In this document: piece by piece, positions 1 to 9,300 of the stretch
Layout: every line of letters begins with the position of its first letter
Position numbering within the stretch: position 1 is the first letter of the stretch
NCBI GenBank assembly: GCA_015056365.1
Contig: SVGM01000012.1
Span: 39,924-103,923 of the forward strand
Source of the DNA: Clostridiales bacterium
Lineage (GTDB): Bacteria; Bacillota; Clostridia; Christensenellales; Aristaeellaceae
DNA length: 64,000 bases
Direction: 5' to 3'
The notes under the pieces: generated by a model
Seen by the model: the letters and a program-made list of their open reading frames with translations, nothing else
Databases searched by the model: none
Told to the model about the DNA's origin: nothing
Made by a program: the position numbers and the translations under genes

Positions 1-1
1 T

Positions 2-235
2 GCGCCGCAGGTTGTCTCCTGTATCATCCAGATCAATACGGATGATTCCTTTGTGTCCGATTCGCCGTATCTGCATGCCTTTGACGGCCTGAAGGAAATC
101 CACCATCAGATGTCGGAAGACGGACTGACGGCCTGTATGACCGGCATCGGTTACCGGTTGAGGGGAACCGCTGAACACGGTTTGCCCAATGGAAAGAAGC
201 TGGTCAGGCTGGATTATGTCAGGTATTCAGGATAG
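2..235 (+). CDS. C-terminal end of an unidentified protein (5' truncated)
   Basis: The frame is open from the left edge (codon phase starts at base 2) to a TAG at 233-235, giving the last 77 residues. A GTG at 53 is in frame, but coding-looking sequence continues upstream of it (…IIQINTDDSFVSDS…), so I treat the gene as cut by the window edge. The tail is polar, with no membrane segment or recognisable motif. I do not recognise the family. A hairpin terminator follows 22 bases after the stop. Confidence 0.55.
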   Translation, partial: APQVVSCIIQINTDDSFVSDSPYLHAFDGLKEIHHQMSEDGLTACMTGIGYRLRGTAEHGLPNGKKLVRLDYVRYSG

Positions 236-257
236 GGAGGGTTTGTCGGCAAACTGA

Positions 258-296
258 ACAGCCGCGGTAGTTTAATGCGCCGCGGCTGTTGTTGTG
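258..296 (+). terminator. Hairpin terminator between convergent genes
   Basis: A perfect 10-bp stem (ACAGCCGCGG at 258-267 with CCGCGGCTGT at 280-289, 12-nt loop) is followed by a T/G-rich run. It lies between the partial plus-strand gene and the minus-strand regulator gene, and may serve both. Confidence 0.7.
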
Positions 297-327
297 TTAT
301 GGACAACAGGTATGGCCAGCGGTCGGC

Positions 328-1059
328 TTACCGACAATATACCTCAATAGCCTGACTGGCAAACTGCGCTGTTCCCTCGCCGCCGGCCTTGTCGATGTTG
401 CGGGCAAACCGCTCATCCATCACATACATCTGCCCGAGGCCCCGCAGTGTTTCTTTGTCGCAGGGGTAAAAGCAGTCGGTGATCAGCTGCTGCAGGGCTG
501 CTACCTCCTGCTGTACCTCGGGTGCATCCGGGCCTTTCTCCCGCAATGCCCCAATAGCTGCCAGCTTGGCCAGCAGCCGGTTGCCATCCTGCACCTGCTG
601 CTGGTGGGAGTGCTTTGCGCCCTGCTGCTCCCAGCCCTGCCACGCTGCGGTGCTGCCCCACTTTTCTTTGGCTTCCGCTTGCAGCTTTTCCTGCTCAGAC
701 TTATCAAAAACCTGAAAATCCATACGAATCTCTCCTTGCTTTTCCATGTCACGGGCAAAGGCGATGATGCCGTCAAGCCGCTTCCGCTGGCTTTCCAGCA
801 GCTGAATCTGACGGGCCAGAGCCTCCCTGGGATCGTAGGCGGGATCATCCAGTATCGCCCTGATCTCCTTGAGGGGAAAACCCAGCTCCCGATAGATCAG
901 GATGCTCTGCAGCCGCTTGAGGGCTTTGTCATCATAGAGGCGGTACCCGGCCTCTGTGACCTGCGACGGCTTCAGCAGCCCCAGCTGGTCGTAGTGATGC
1001 AGCGTGCGCACGCTGACACTGGTTATTTCGCTGACCTGATGTACCGTCTGCATGTGCAT
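328..1059 (-). CDS. MerR-family regulator with a TipAS-type ligand-binding domain
   Basis: Predicted transcription activator of 243 residues. The N-terminus is a MerR winged helix (QVSEITSVSVRTLHHYDQLG, then GYRLYDD), followed by the dimerisation helix and a C-terminal TipAS domain. The TipAS domain is recognisable from EKWGSTAAWQGW near the middle and MYVMDERFARNID near the end. TipA, SkgA and Mta proteins share this layout; they bind drugs or other amphipathic ligands and activate their own promoter. I chose the ATG at 1059 because GGAAGGG lies just upstream; the frame stays open to 1119, but that extension overlaps the promoter. An ATG at 1053 is also possible. No efflux gene sits next to it, so the target beyond itself is unknown. 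Confidence 0.85.
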   Translation of the reverse strand: MHMQTVHQVSEITSVSVRTLHHYDQLGLLKPSQVTEAGYRLYDDKALKRLQSILIYRELGFPLKEIRAILDDPAYDPREALARQIQLLESQRKRLDGIIAFARDMEKQGEIRMDFQVFDKSEQEKLQAEAKEKWGSTAAWQGWEQQGAKHSHQQQVQDGNRLLAKLAAIGALREKGPDAPEVQQEVAALQQLITDCFYPCDKETLRGLGQMYVMDERFARNIDKAGGEGTAQFASQAIEVYCR

Positions 1060-1088
1060 TCCATTCCCTTCCTTCGCCCTTCCATGAT

Positions 1089-1119
1089 AGCATAAACCAT
1101 AACGTAACGTAAGGGTCAA
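1089..1119 (-). promoter_or_regulatory. MerR-type promoter with 19-bp spacer (autoregulation)
   Basis: On the minus strand TTGACC (1114-1119) and TATGCT (1089-1094) are separated by 19 bp. The over-long spacer contains CTTACGTTACGTTATGG, an imperfect dyad of the kind MerR-family activators bind. Spacers of 19-20 bp are the hallmark of MerR-activated promoters. It lies 30 bases upstream of the regulator start codon, so autoactivation is the natural reading. Confidence 0.75.
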
Positions 1120-1141
1120 TGGGTATTTTGAGAAATTAGCA

Positions 1142-1176
1142 GCAAATGCCGGTCTGGTGTGTAGTCTGGCATTTGC
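1142..1176. repeat. Inverted repeat in the gap between the MerR gene and the pyr operon
   Basis: GCAAATGCC (1142-1150) pairs perfectly with GGCATTTGC (1168-1176) across a 17-nt loop. On the minus strand it follows a very short open stretch ending in a TAA near 1198, whose residues (VLGLGCVLLYQRK…) look like the end of a membrane helix. That stretch is too short to call a gene. The rest of the 1060-1370 gap holds only the MerR promoter and the pyr operon terminator/repeat element. Confidence 0.4.
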
Positions 1177-1272
1177 AGTTTGATATTCGGGTTATGCTTC
1201 CTTGGTTTGGTTTTGCGCCTTGCGCTGATAAAGCAATACGCATCCCAGCCCCAGCACAAAACCTGAATATCA

Positions 1273-1318
1273 AAAAACTCCCACCCCTGTGCCCATGAAA
1301 TGGGCACAGAGAGTGGGA
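1273..1318 (-). terminator. pyr operon terminator
   Basis: Read on the minus strand downstream of pyrI, TCCCAC…CTGTGCCCAT pairs with ATGGGCACAG…GTGGGA (3-nt TTC loop, small internal bulge). The stem is followed by GAGTTTTTTG. It is the distal part of a larger palindromic element (1273-1370) that recurs elsewhere in the window. Confidence 0.75.
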
Positions 1319-1370
1319 TTTCAAAGGGCCTCAGGCCCTTTGGCGGGGTGCAGGGGCAGCGCCCCTGCCC
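1273..1370. repeat. Palindromic module element, copy 1
   Basis: Three hairpins follow one another: GTGCCCAT/ATGGGCAC (1289-1307), AAAGGGCC/GGCCCTTT (about 1323-1341) and GCAGGGGC/GCCCCTGC (about 1350-1368). The same three module types (…CCATgaaATGG…, AAAGGGC…GCCCTTT, GCAGGGG…CCCCTGC) appear in different order near 3.4 kb, and related modules appear at 32.9 and 43.6 kb. Confidence 0.7.
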
Positions 1371-1784
1371 TCACGCCTTGCTCTCGCAATACAGGCACCG
1401 GTACACGCCCTTCTGGCGATTGGCCAGCTTGAAAATATGGGGCAGTTCCTGCTCGATGGTGGTAATGCAACGGGGATTTTTGCAGCTGATCACGCCCACC
1501 AGCTTTTCGGGCAGTTCAGGGTGGCGCTTTTCCATCTCTTCGCCTTCCCGGATGATGTTCACGGTACAATCGGGGGCAAGGTAGCCCAGCACGTCCCAGT
1601 TCAGGTCGATGACCTCGTCCAGCTTGATGATGTCCTTGCGGCCCATCTTGCGGCTGGAAACGTTCTTAAGCAGGGCAACGGAGCAGTCCAGCCGGTCCAG
1701 CTTCAGGTACTGGTAGAGCAGCATGGCCTTGCCAGCGGGAATGTGGTCGATGACGATGCCGTTTTTGATGGAATCAATGGTCAT
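1371..1784 (-). CDS. pyrI: Aspartate carbamoyltransferase regulatory chain
   Basis: Regulatory subunit of ATCase, 137 residues. It carries nucleotide effectors and holds the catalytic trimers together. The N-terminal allosteric domain contains [13 protein letters not shown]. The C-terminal zinc domain has four cysteines at 101, 106, 130 and 133 (CKNPRC and CLYC), the expected ligand pattern. The length is slightly below the roughly 150 residues of enteric PyrI. It overlaps the end of pyrB by 4 bases (ATGA), so the two chains are translationally coupled. It is the last gene of the UMP operon and is followed by the operon terminator. Confidence 0.95.
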   Translation of the reverse strand: MTIDSIKNGIVIDHIPAGKAMLLYQYLKLDRLDCSVALLKNVSSRKMGRKDIIKLDEVIDLNWDVLGYLAPDCTVNIIREGEEMEKRHPELPEKLVGVISCKNPRCITTIEQELPHIFKLANRQKGVYRCLYCESKA

Positions 1785-2698
1785 TTGCCCGCCTCCTCCA
1801 GCAGTTTCAGAATCAGGGCCATGCGGATGAACTTGCCGTTGAGCGCCTGCCGGAAGTAGCAGGCACGGGGATCATCGTCCACGGCCACGGCGATCTCGTT
1901 CACACGGGGCAGGGGATGAAGGATGCTCAGGGTTTCCTTGGCATTCTTCAGCTTGTCCGGGGTGAGGATGTAGCTGTCTTTGAGGCGCAGGTACTCTTCC
2001 TCGTTGAAGAAACGCTCCCGTTGCACGCGGGTCATATAGAGGATGTCCAGCTCAGGCATCACGCTGTCAAGGTCGGTGGTCTGCTTGTACTGGAGCCCCT
2101 TTTCCTTGATGAGATCCTTCACATAGCTGGGCACCTTCAGCTCCTGCGGGGAGATGAGGATGAACTTCACGTTCTCGTAGCGGCTGAGGGCAGTGATGAG
2201 GCTGTGGACGGTGCGGCCGAATTTCAGGTCGCCGCAGAAGCCCACGGTCAGGCCGTCGAAGTGGCCCTTTTCCCGCTTGATGGTAAGCAGGTCGGTCAGG
2301 GTCTGGGTGGGATGGTTGTGACCGCCGTCACCCGCATTGATGACGGGAATGTCGCTGCGCATGGCAGCCACCAGCGGCGCACCCTCCTTGAAGTGGCGCA
2401 TGGCGGCGATGTCCGCATAGCAGCCGATCATCTTGATGGTGTCGGCAACGCTCTCACCTTTGGCAGAGGAGGAGTTGCCCGCATCGGAAAAGCCGATCAC
2501 GTGGCCGCCCAGCTCGTACATGGCCGCCTCAAAGCTCAGGCGGGTGCGGGTGGAAGGCTCGAAGAACAGGGCCGCCAGCTTCTTGCCCGCGCACTTGTGG
2601 GCGTAATCTGCCGGATGGGCGATGATGTCGTTGGCGGTTTCAATCAGCTCGTCAATCTCAGCCGTGGTCAGATCCAGAATGTCGATGAGATGTCTCAT
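1781..2698 (-). CDS. pyrB: Aspartate carbamoyltransferase catalytic chain
   Basis: Catalyses carbamoyl phosphate + L-aspartate to N-carbamoylaspartate, the second step of pyrimidine synthesis. The protein has 305 residues, the usual length. The carbamoyl-phosphate loop [13 protein letters not shown] lies at residues 45-57, and HPLPRVNEI near residue 265 is the conserved domain-closure segment. It overlaps pyrE upstream and pyrI downstream by 4 bases each. Together with PyrI it should form the allosteric, enteric-type holoenzyme. Confidence 0.97.
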   Translation of the reverse strand: MRHLIDILDLTTAEIDELIETANDIIAHPADYAHKCAGKKLAALFFEPSTRTRLSFEAAMYELGGHVIGFSDAGNSSSAKGESVADTIKMIGCYADIAAMRHFKEGAPLVAAMRSDIPVINAGDGGHNHPTQTLTDLLTIKREKGHFDGLTVGFCGDLKFGRTVHSLITALSRYENVKFILISPQELKVPSYVKDLIKEKGLQYKQTTDLDSVMPELDILYMTRVQRERFFNEEEYLRLKDSYILTPDKLKNAKETLSILHPLPRVNEIAVAVDDDPRACYFRQALNGKFIRMALILKLLEEAGK

Positions 2699-3351
2699 GC
2701 CTTTGCTCCGTTCACAGCCAGATAGTTCTTGATGCGCTCAACATTCTCGGCGTTCTTCTCATCCTCTTCCAGATACTCGATGATGTCGTACACATCCACC
2801 ACTGAGTACACCGGGAAGCCGAACTCTTCGGCCACTTCGCTGAGCGCACTCTTGTCGGTCTTGCCCTTTTCCTTGCGGTCCACCATGATGAAGGCAGCGG
2901 CGATCTTGGTGCCTTCCAGCGGGCTGAGGATGTTGACGCTTTCCCGGATGGCGGTACCGGCGGTGATCACGTCCTCGGTGATGACGATCTCTTCACCAGC
3001 CTTGGGCACATAACCCACAAACACGCCGCCCTCGCCGTGATCCTTGGCTTCCTTGCGGTTGAAGAAGAAAGGAACGTCAAGGCCTTCCTTGCTCAGGGCG
3101 ATGGCAGCGGACACGGAGATGGAGATGCCCTTGTAGGCGGGGCCGTAGAGCACGGTGCGGCGGTTGCCCACCTTCTCCAGATAGGACTTGGCATAGAATT
3201 CGCCCAGCTTGGCGATCTGGTCGCCGGTCTTGATGTCACCGGCATTGATAAAGTAAGGAATCTTGCGGCCGCTCTTGGCAGTGAAGTCGCCGAACTTCAG
3301 CACGCCAGCGCCTTCCAGAAACTGAATAAACTCTCTCTTGTATGCTTCCAT
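2695..3351 (-). CDS. pyrE: Orotate phosphoribosyltransferase
   Basis: Converts orotate + PRPP to OMP. The protein has 218 residues. The PRPP-binding motif [12 protein letters not shown] lies at 124-135, and the flexible-loop segment [15 protein letters not shown] at 96-109. The frame stays open upstream to 3465, through a palindromic repeat. The ATG at 3351 is chosen because GAAAGGAG sits 9 bases before it and homology starts there ([12 protein letters not shown]). It is separated from the upstream GyrI-like gene by about 180 bases containing repeat copy 2. It couples to pyrB through an ATGA overlap. Confidence 0.95.
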   Translation of the reverse strand: MEAYKREFIQFLEGAGVLKFGDFTAKSGRKIPYFINAGDIKTGDQIAKLGEFYAKSYLEKVGNRRTVLYGPAYKGISISVSAAIALSKEGLDVPFFFNRKEAKDHGEGGVFVGYVPKAGEEIVITEDVITAGTAIRESVNILSPLEGTKIAAAFIMVDRKEKGKTDKSALSEVAEEFGFPVYSVVDVYDIIEYLEEDEKNAENVERIKNYLAVNGAKA

Positions 3352-3387
3352 GGTGATGAGGCTCCTTTCGAACTTGAGGTTGCTCCG

Positions 3388-3478
3388 CAGGGCCAAAGGG
3401 CGCTGCCCTTTGGAAACCCGGCAGGGGGATGATCCCCCTGCACCCCGCTTATTGCGCCATTTCATGGCGCAAAGGGGT
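3388..3478. repeat. Palindromic module element, copy 2 (inside the pyr operon)
   Basis: Three perfect hairpins: CCAAAGGGC/GCCCTTTGG (3393-3413), GCAGGGGGAT/ATCCCCCTGC (3421-3441) and TTGCGCCAT/ATGGCGCAA (3452-3472). It lies between the GyrI-like gene and pyrE, within the transcription unit. It could therefore act as an RNA processing or attenuation site. No T-run follows any stem in the transcribed direction. Confidence 0.75.
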
Positions 3479-3529
3479 TACAGGGGGGAGTGTGCAGGGT
3501 AAATCTTGAAAATCGTTGCAAAATAATCG

Positions 3530-4012
3530 TTACAGAATCGAAATGCCGTAATCCAGAATCACGTTGCCATTTTCATCTGGGGTGGTAAACCTTGGGCACT
3601 GGTAGCGCTCGAAGCACCAGTTATCCTCCCAGCGGGTCAGATTCAGGGCTTTCATGGCATCCAGACATTGGCTGTGGGTTTCCGGGGAGTAGAAGTCGGG
3701 GCTGCCTTCCTTGGCTTGCAGGTAGCACACGGCATAGTCGGTGGGCGGGATGTCCGTCGCTTCAAAGCCCTCCGGAACAGGCGTATCCTGCGGAAACAGC
3801 ATGCCGATCCAGCGTTCCGGTCTGCCGTCTGTGATGCGTACCATGCCGAAGTAGGCGTCCCCGTTGAAGGGCAGCCGGGGCTGGGTTTCCAGCTGGTCAA
3901 ACCAGCCGCTTATCCACCACTCGCCCCAGTTGGGGGAGGCTTCGTAGCGTTTGCCAATGAGCCGGGCGGCAGGGCAATGTTCTTTCTTGATGTCCAGAAT
4001 CTTTACTGCCAT
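3530..4012 (-). CDS. GyrI-like / effector-binding-domain protein in the pyr operon
   Basis: Single-domain protein of 160 residues resembling the GyrI-like small-molecule-binding fold found at the end of AraC/MerR-type regulators. It begins MAVKILDIKKEHCPAARLIG and ends WCFERYQCPRFTTPDENG… followed by VILDYGISIL, a closing pattern typical of the family. There is no DNA-binding domain. The ATG at 4012 has GGGAGG in front. It lies 34 bases after pyrF, in the middle of the pyrimidine operon, where it has no known enzymatic role. A ligand-binding or sensor role is inference. Confidence 0.7.
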   Translation of the reverse strand: MAVKILDIKKEHCPAARLIGKRYEASPNWGEWWISGWFDQLETQPRLPFNGDAYFGMVRITDGRPERWIGMLFPQDTPVPEGFEATDIPPTDYAVCYLQAKEGSPDFYSPETHSQCLDAMKALNLTRWEDNWCFERYQCPRFTTPDENGNVILDYGISIL

Positions 4013-4046
4013 GGTGCAGCCTCCCTTCAGCCGGTCTGTGGCTGTT

Positions 4047-4748
4047 TTATTCACCCACAAACTCGCTGACGCAGCGCTTGTAAGCAGCCACGGGATCCTC
4101 AGCAGCGGTGATGGGACGACCCACAACGATCATATCGGAGCCGATTTCACGGGCGGCGGCGGGGGTCATGACCCGCTTCTGGTCGCCTACATCGCCGTCG
4201 GCAAAGCGCACGCCGGGGGTGATGGTCAGGAACTGCTGGCCGCAGCGGTCGTGCACCTTGCCAGCCTCCAGAGGAGAGCAGACCACGCCGTCCAGACCGG
4301 CATTCTTGGCGGTCTCGGCGTAGTGCATCACCACTTCGTCGATGGGCTCCTTGATGAGCAGGTCACGCTCCATGGCTTCCTGATCGGTGGAGGTGAGCTG
4401 GGTGACGGCGATCAGCAGGGGACGGGTGCCGTCTTCACGGGTGAGGCCTTCGATGGCGGCCTGCATCATGGCGGTGGTGCCGGCGGCGTGCAGGTTGGTC
4501 ACGTCCACATCCAGATTGCGAAGCACCGCCATGGCCTTCTTGACGGTGTTGGGAATGTCGTGCAGCTTCAGATCCAGGAAGATCTTGTGGCCGCGGCGCT
4601 TGATCTCACGCACGATTTCGGGGCCCTCGGCGTAGTACAGCTCCATGCCGATCTTCACAAAGGGCTTCACATCGGTGAACTTGTCCAGAAAGGCGAGGGT
4701 GGCTTCGCGGCTGGCGAAGTCGCAGGCGATAATAACGTCTCTTTTCAT
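4047..4748 (-). CDS. pyrF: Orotidine 5'-phosphate decarboxylase
   Basis: Decarboxylates OMP to UMP, the last step of the pathway. The protein has 233 residues, the short bacterial class typical of Bacillota. The catalytic segment [11 protein letters not shown] spans 59-69 with Lys61 and Asp64, and the phosphate-gripping VVGRPI lies near 208-213. It overlaps pyrD by 4 bases (ATGA). Confidence 0.96.
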   Translation of the reverse strand: MKRDVIIACDFASREATLAFLDKFTDVKPFVKIGMELYYAEGPEIVREIKRRGHKIFLDLKLHDIPNTVKKAMAVLRNLDVDVTNLHAAGTTAMMQAAIEGLTREDGTRPLLIAVTQLTSTDQEAMERDLLIKEPIDEVVMHYAETAKNAGLDGVVCSPLEAGKVHDRCGQQFLTITPGVRFADGDVGDQKRVMTPAAAREIGSDMIVVGRPITAAEDPVAAYKRCVSEFVGE

Positions 4749-5659
4749 GCGTGTGCTCCTCCTATGATGTCACTCAGGTTGGTGATATGGTATTTCGCCA
4801 TGGCGGCGGGAAGATCGTCGATGATCTGCTTCGAGGCGCAGGGGTCGATCAGGTTGGCCGCGCCCACCTGCACAGCGGTGGCACCGGCCAGCATCATTTC
4901 GATCACATCCTCAGCAGTGGATACACCGCCCATGCCGATGATGGGGATCTTAACCGCATCGTACACCTGATACACCATGCGAACCGCCACCGGGAAGATG
5001 GCACTGCCGGAGAAGCCGCCCATCTTGTTGGCGATGACGGGCTTTTTGCGGTTCAGGTCGATGCGCATGCCCAAAAGGGTGTTAATCAGGCTCAGGCCGT
5101 CGGCACCGGCATCCTCGCAGGCCTTGGCGATGGAAACGATGTCCGTCACGTTGGGGCTGAGCTTGATGTAAACGGGCTTTGTGCAGACCGCCTTGACCGC
5201 ACGGGTCACTTCCACAGCTGCCTCCGGGGAGGTGCCGAAGCTCATGCCGCCGCCGTGTACGTTGGGGCAGGACACGTTCACTTCGATCAGGCCCACCTGC
5301 TCTTCCTTGTCCAGCTTGCGGGCGCAGTCCACGTACTCTTCCACGGAAAAGCCGCTGATGTTGGCAATGACCGGCTTGTGGAAGCACTGCTTCAGCTTGG
5401 GCAGTTCCTCAGCGATCACCTTGTCCACGCCGGGATTCTGCAAGCCTACGGCGTTGATCATGCCCATGGGGCATTCCGCAATGCGGGGCGTGGGGTTGCC
5501 GAAGCGGGGCTCCCGGGTGGTACCCTTGAAGGAGAAGGAGCCCAGCACGTTAATATCGTACCATTCGGTGAACTCGTAGCCGTAGCCGAAGGTGCCGCTG
5601 GCGGGGATCACCGGGTTATCCAGCTGGAGACCGGACAGGTTCACATTCAGGTTTACCAT
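4745..5659 (-). CDS. pyrD: Dihydroorotate dehydrogenase, class 1B catalytic subunit
   Basis: Oxidises dihydroorotate to orotate and passes electrons through PyrK to NAD+. The protein has 304 residues. The catalytic cysteine is Cys131 in [11 protein letters not shown], which marks class 1 enzymes. The presence of pyrK directly upstream fixes class 1B. The FMN-binding C-terminus contains [13 protein letters not shown]. It overlaps pyrK by 7 bases and pyrF by 4. Confidence 0.96.
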   Translation of the reverse strand: MVNLNVNLSGLQLDNPVIPASGTFGYGYEFTEWYDINVLGSFSFKGTTREPRFGNPTPRIAECPMGMINAVGLQNPGVDKVIAEELPKLKQCFHKPVIANISGFSVEEYVDCARKLDKEEQVGLIEVNVSCPNVHGGGMSFGTSPEAAVEVTRAVKAVCTKPVYIKLSPNVTDIVSIAKACEDAGADGLSLINTLLGMRIDLNRKKPVIANKMGGFSGSAIFPVAVRMVYQVYDAVKIPIIGMGGVSTAEDVIEMMLAGATAVQVGAANLIDPCASKQIIDDLPAAMAKYHITNLSDIIGGAHA

Positions 5660-6375
5660 ATGATCTCCTCCTTTACCAGCACGGGGCCGTCCTTGCAGAT
5701 GCGCTTGTTACCGTACTTGGTCTTGCAGCTGCAGCCCATGCAGGCGCCGAAGCCACAGCCCATGCGCTCCTCAAAGGAGAACTGGCCGCTGGTTTCGGAA
5801 GCGTTGTACACGGCTTTGAGCATGGGTTCGGGGCCGCAGGTGTAGATGTGGGTGTAGCCGGGCTGCATGGCGTTGGTAACGAAGCCCTTCACGCCGCAGG
5901 AGCCGTCCACGGTGGTGACGGTCACATCGCAGCCGAGGGCGGCGAACTCCTGCTCGTAGAAGATTTCGTCCTTGGTGTTGAAGCCGAGGATTACGGACAC
6001 CTGCTTACCCTGCGTCCGCAGCAGCTTTGCCGCCAGATACAGGGGAGGCACGCCCACGCCGCCGCCGATGAGCAACGGGTGGTCGCCGGAGGTGGTCAGG
6101 TCGTAGCCGTTGCCAAGGCCGGTGAGCACGTCCAGCGTGCCCCCGGTCATCTGGCTCATCTGCTCGGTGCCCTTGCCCACTACTTTGTAGATGAGCGTCA
6201 GGGTATCGCCCTCCACATCGCACACGGAGATGGGACGGCGCAGGAACAGCCCATCCAGCTTGATGTTCACAAACTGGCCCGTGCGGATGCCCTCGGTGTC
6301 GCCTTTGAGCTTCATGCGGTACACATTGCTGGTGAGGGCAGTGTTTTCAATCACTTGGAAAAATGCCTGTTTCAT
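5653..6375 (-). CDS. pyrK: Dihydroorotate dehydrogenase electron-transfer subunit
   Basis: FAD- and [2Fe-2S]-containing partner of PyrD that transfers electrons to NAD+. The protein has 240 residues. The FAD-binding LRRPIS lies at 45-50 and the NAD-binding GGGVGVPPL at 104-112. The cluster cysteines are 207, 212, 215 and 227 in CGFGACMGC…C, matching the C-x4-C-x2-C-x11-12-C pattern. The ribosome-binding site AAGGAG overlaps the carB stop codon. Confidence 0.95.
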   Translation of the reverse strand: MKQAFFQVIENTALTSNVYRMKLKGDTEGIRTGQFVNIKLDGLFLRRPISVCDVEGDTLTLIYKVVGKGTEQMSQMTGGTLDVLTGLGNGYDLTTSGDHPLLIGGGVGVPPLYLAAKLLRTQGKQVSVILGFNTKDEIFYEQEFAALGCDVTVTTVDGSCGVKGFVTNAMQPGYTHIYTCGPEPMLKAVYNASETSGQFSFEERMGCGFGACMGCSCKTKYGNKRICKDGPVLVKEEIIW

Positions 6376-6384
6376 AAGCGCTCC

Positions 6385-9300
6385 TTATGCGTCGATGGTG
6401 GAGATGCACATGGTGGTCTCTTCCAGCACGTCCAGCAGCACCCGGACGGTATCCAGCGCCGTGAACACGCTCACGTTGTTCTCGGTGGCGCAGCAGCGGA
6501 TCTTGTAGCCGTCGCTCATCTGGTCGGCAGAGCCGATGTCACGGGTGTTGAGCACATAGGCCAAGTGACCCTGACGGATGGCATCCAGAATCTCTTCGCT
6601 GCCGTCCCGGAGCTTCTTGCGCTCATGGGTGCGGATGCCGTTCTGCTTGAGGAAGGTAGCGGTGCCGGAGGTGGCCTCGATGTTGAAGCCCAGGTTGTAG
6701 AAGCGGCGGATCAGAGGCAGGGCCTCTTCCTTGTCCTTATCGGCGATGGTGCAGAACACGGTGCCGTAGTTCTGCAGGTGCATGCCGGAGGCTTCCAGCG
6801 CCTTATACAGGGCACGGTTCAGCTTGTCATCGTAGCCGATGGCTTCGCCGGTGGACTTCATTTCGGGGCTCAGGTAGGCGTCCAGACCACGGATCTTGCT
6901 GAAGGAGAACACGGGCACCTTCACATACCAGCGCTTCTTCTCTTCGGGGTACAGGTCGAAGTAGCCCTGCTCCTTGAGGCTCTTGCCGAGGATGACCTCG
7001 GTGGCGATGTCCGCAAGGCTGTAGCCGGTGGCCTTGGAGAGGAAGGGCACGGTACGGGAGGAGCGGGGGTTGACCTCGATGATGTACACGTTCTCGTTCT
7101 TATCCACGATGAACTGGATGTTGTACAGACCCACGATGCCGATGCCCAGACCCAGCTGCTTGGCATACTGGAGAATGGTGCCCTTGACCTTGTTGGAGAT
7201 GGAGAAGGCGGGGTAGACGCTGATGGAGTCGCCGGAGTGGATACCGGTGCGCTCGACCAGCTCCATGATGCCGGGCACGAACACGTCCCGACCGTCGCAG
7301 ATGGCGTCCACTTCCACTTCCTTGCCCACGATGTAGTGGTCCACCAGCACGGGCTTATCCTCGTCGATTTCCACGGCGGTCTTCAGGTAGTGGCGCAGCT
7401 GGCTTTCGTTGCCCACGATCTGCATGGCACGGCCGCCCAGCACGAAGCTGGGACGCACCAGCACCGGGTAGCCCACCTGAGCGGCGGCCTTTACGCCGTC
7501 CTCGATGTTGGTAACGGCATGGCCTTCGGGCTGGGGAATGCCCAGTTCTTCGAGGATCTTCTCGAAGGAGTCACGGTTTTCGGCCCGCTCGATGGCTTCA
7601 CAATCGGTGCCGATGATCTTCACGCCACGCTTCATCAGAGGCTCGGCCAGATTGATGGCGGTCTGGCCACCCAGAGAGGCAATGACGCCTTCGGGCTTTT
7701 CGAACTCGATGATGTTCATCACATCTTCGGGGGTCAGCGGCTCGAAGTAGAGCTTGTCGGCGGTGGTATAGTCGGTGGAGACGGTCTCCGGGTTGTTGTT
7801 GATGATGATGGCCTCGTAGCCGCTCTTTTTAATGGTTGTGACGGCGTGAACGGTGGAGTAGTCGAATTCCACGCCCTGACCGATGCGGATGGGGCCTGCG
7901 CCCAGCACGATGATCTTCTTCTTGTCGCCCAGACGGGAATCATTGTTGCCGGTGTAGGAGGAGTAGAAGTAGGGGATGTAGGCATTGGTATGGCAGGTGT
8001 CCACCATGCGGTAGGCGGGCATCATATTTTCCTGCTTGCGCAGGTTCCACACGTCGATCTCACTCACATTCCACAGCTTGGCAATGAAGGGGTCGGAGAA
8101 GCCCATCTTCTTGGCGTCGTCCAAGGCGCGTACATCCAGCCGGTTGGCCTTGAGGATGATTTCCATGTCCACGATGCGCTGGAAGGCCTCAAGGAACAGC
8201 ATGGTGATCTTGGTCACTTCGTGGATTTTCTCAAGGCTCACGCCCAGACGGATCAGCTGCATCACGGCGAACAGGTTGTCGCTCTTGAAGGTCTTCAGGT
8301 AATCAAGCAGCTCACTTTCGCTCATGTTGTCAAACTTGGGCATGTACAGGTGGTTCACGCCGATTTCAAGGCAGCGGGCGGATTTGAGCAGGCTTTCTTC
8401 CAGATTGGAGCCGATGCCCATTACCTCGCCGGTGGCCTTCATCTGGGTGCCCAGCTGGTTGGAGGCGCTGGTGAACTTGTCGAAGGGGAAGCGGGGCAGC
8501 TTGGCCACCACATAGTCGAGGCTGGGCTCGAAAGCGGCGTTGGTGTTGGCGATTTCGATCTCTTCCAGCGTCATGCCCACGGCGATCTTAGCGGTGACAC
8601 GGGCGATGGGGTAGCCGCTGGCCTTGGAGGCCAGAGCGGAGGAACGGCTCACACGGGGGTTGACCTCGATGAGGTAGTACTCGCTGCTTTCGGGGTTGAG
8701 GGCAAACTGCACGTTGCAGCCGCCTTCGATTTTCAGCTCCCGGATAATTTTGAGGGCGCTGTCATTGAGCATTTTCAGGTCGTGGTCGTTGAGGCTCAGG
8801 ATGGGGGCTACCACGGCAGAGTCGCCTGTGTGAACGCCCACGGGGTCGATGTTCTCCATGCCGCAGATGGTGATGGCATGGTCGGTGGAGTCGCGCATGA
8901 CCTCGAACTCGATCTCCTTGTAGCCCTTTACGCTCTTTTCGATGAGCACCTGATGCACAGGGGACAGCTTGAAGGCGTTCAGGCCGATCTCGATCAGCTC
9001 TTCTTCGTTGTCGGCAAAGCCGCCGCCGGTGCCGCCCAAGGTGAAGGCGGGACGCAGCACCACCGGGTAGCCGATGCGCTCAGCAGCAGCCTTGGCTTCG
9101 TCCAGATTGTAGGTAATCTCGGAGGGGATGGTAGGCTCGCCAATGGACTGGCACAGCTCCTTGAACATTTCGCGGTCCTCAGCCCGCTCGATGCTGGCGC
9201 TGCTGGTGCCCAGCAGTTCCACATGGCACTCCCGGAGCACGCCCTTCTTTTCCAGCTGCATGGCAAGGTTCAGGCCGGTCTGGCCGCCGATGCCAGGCAC

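Noticed and set aside
1116..1324. Short minus-strand open frames between the MerR gene and pyrI
   Set aside because: They run through the pyr terminator palindrome and have no ribosome-binding site. Only a fragment resembling the end of a membrane helix stands out, too short to call.
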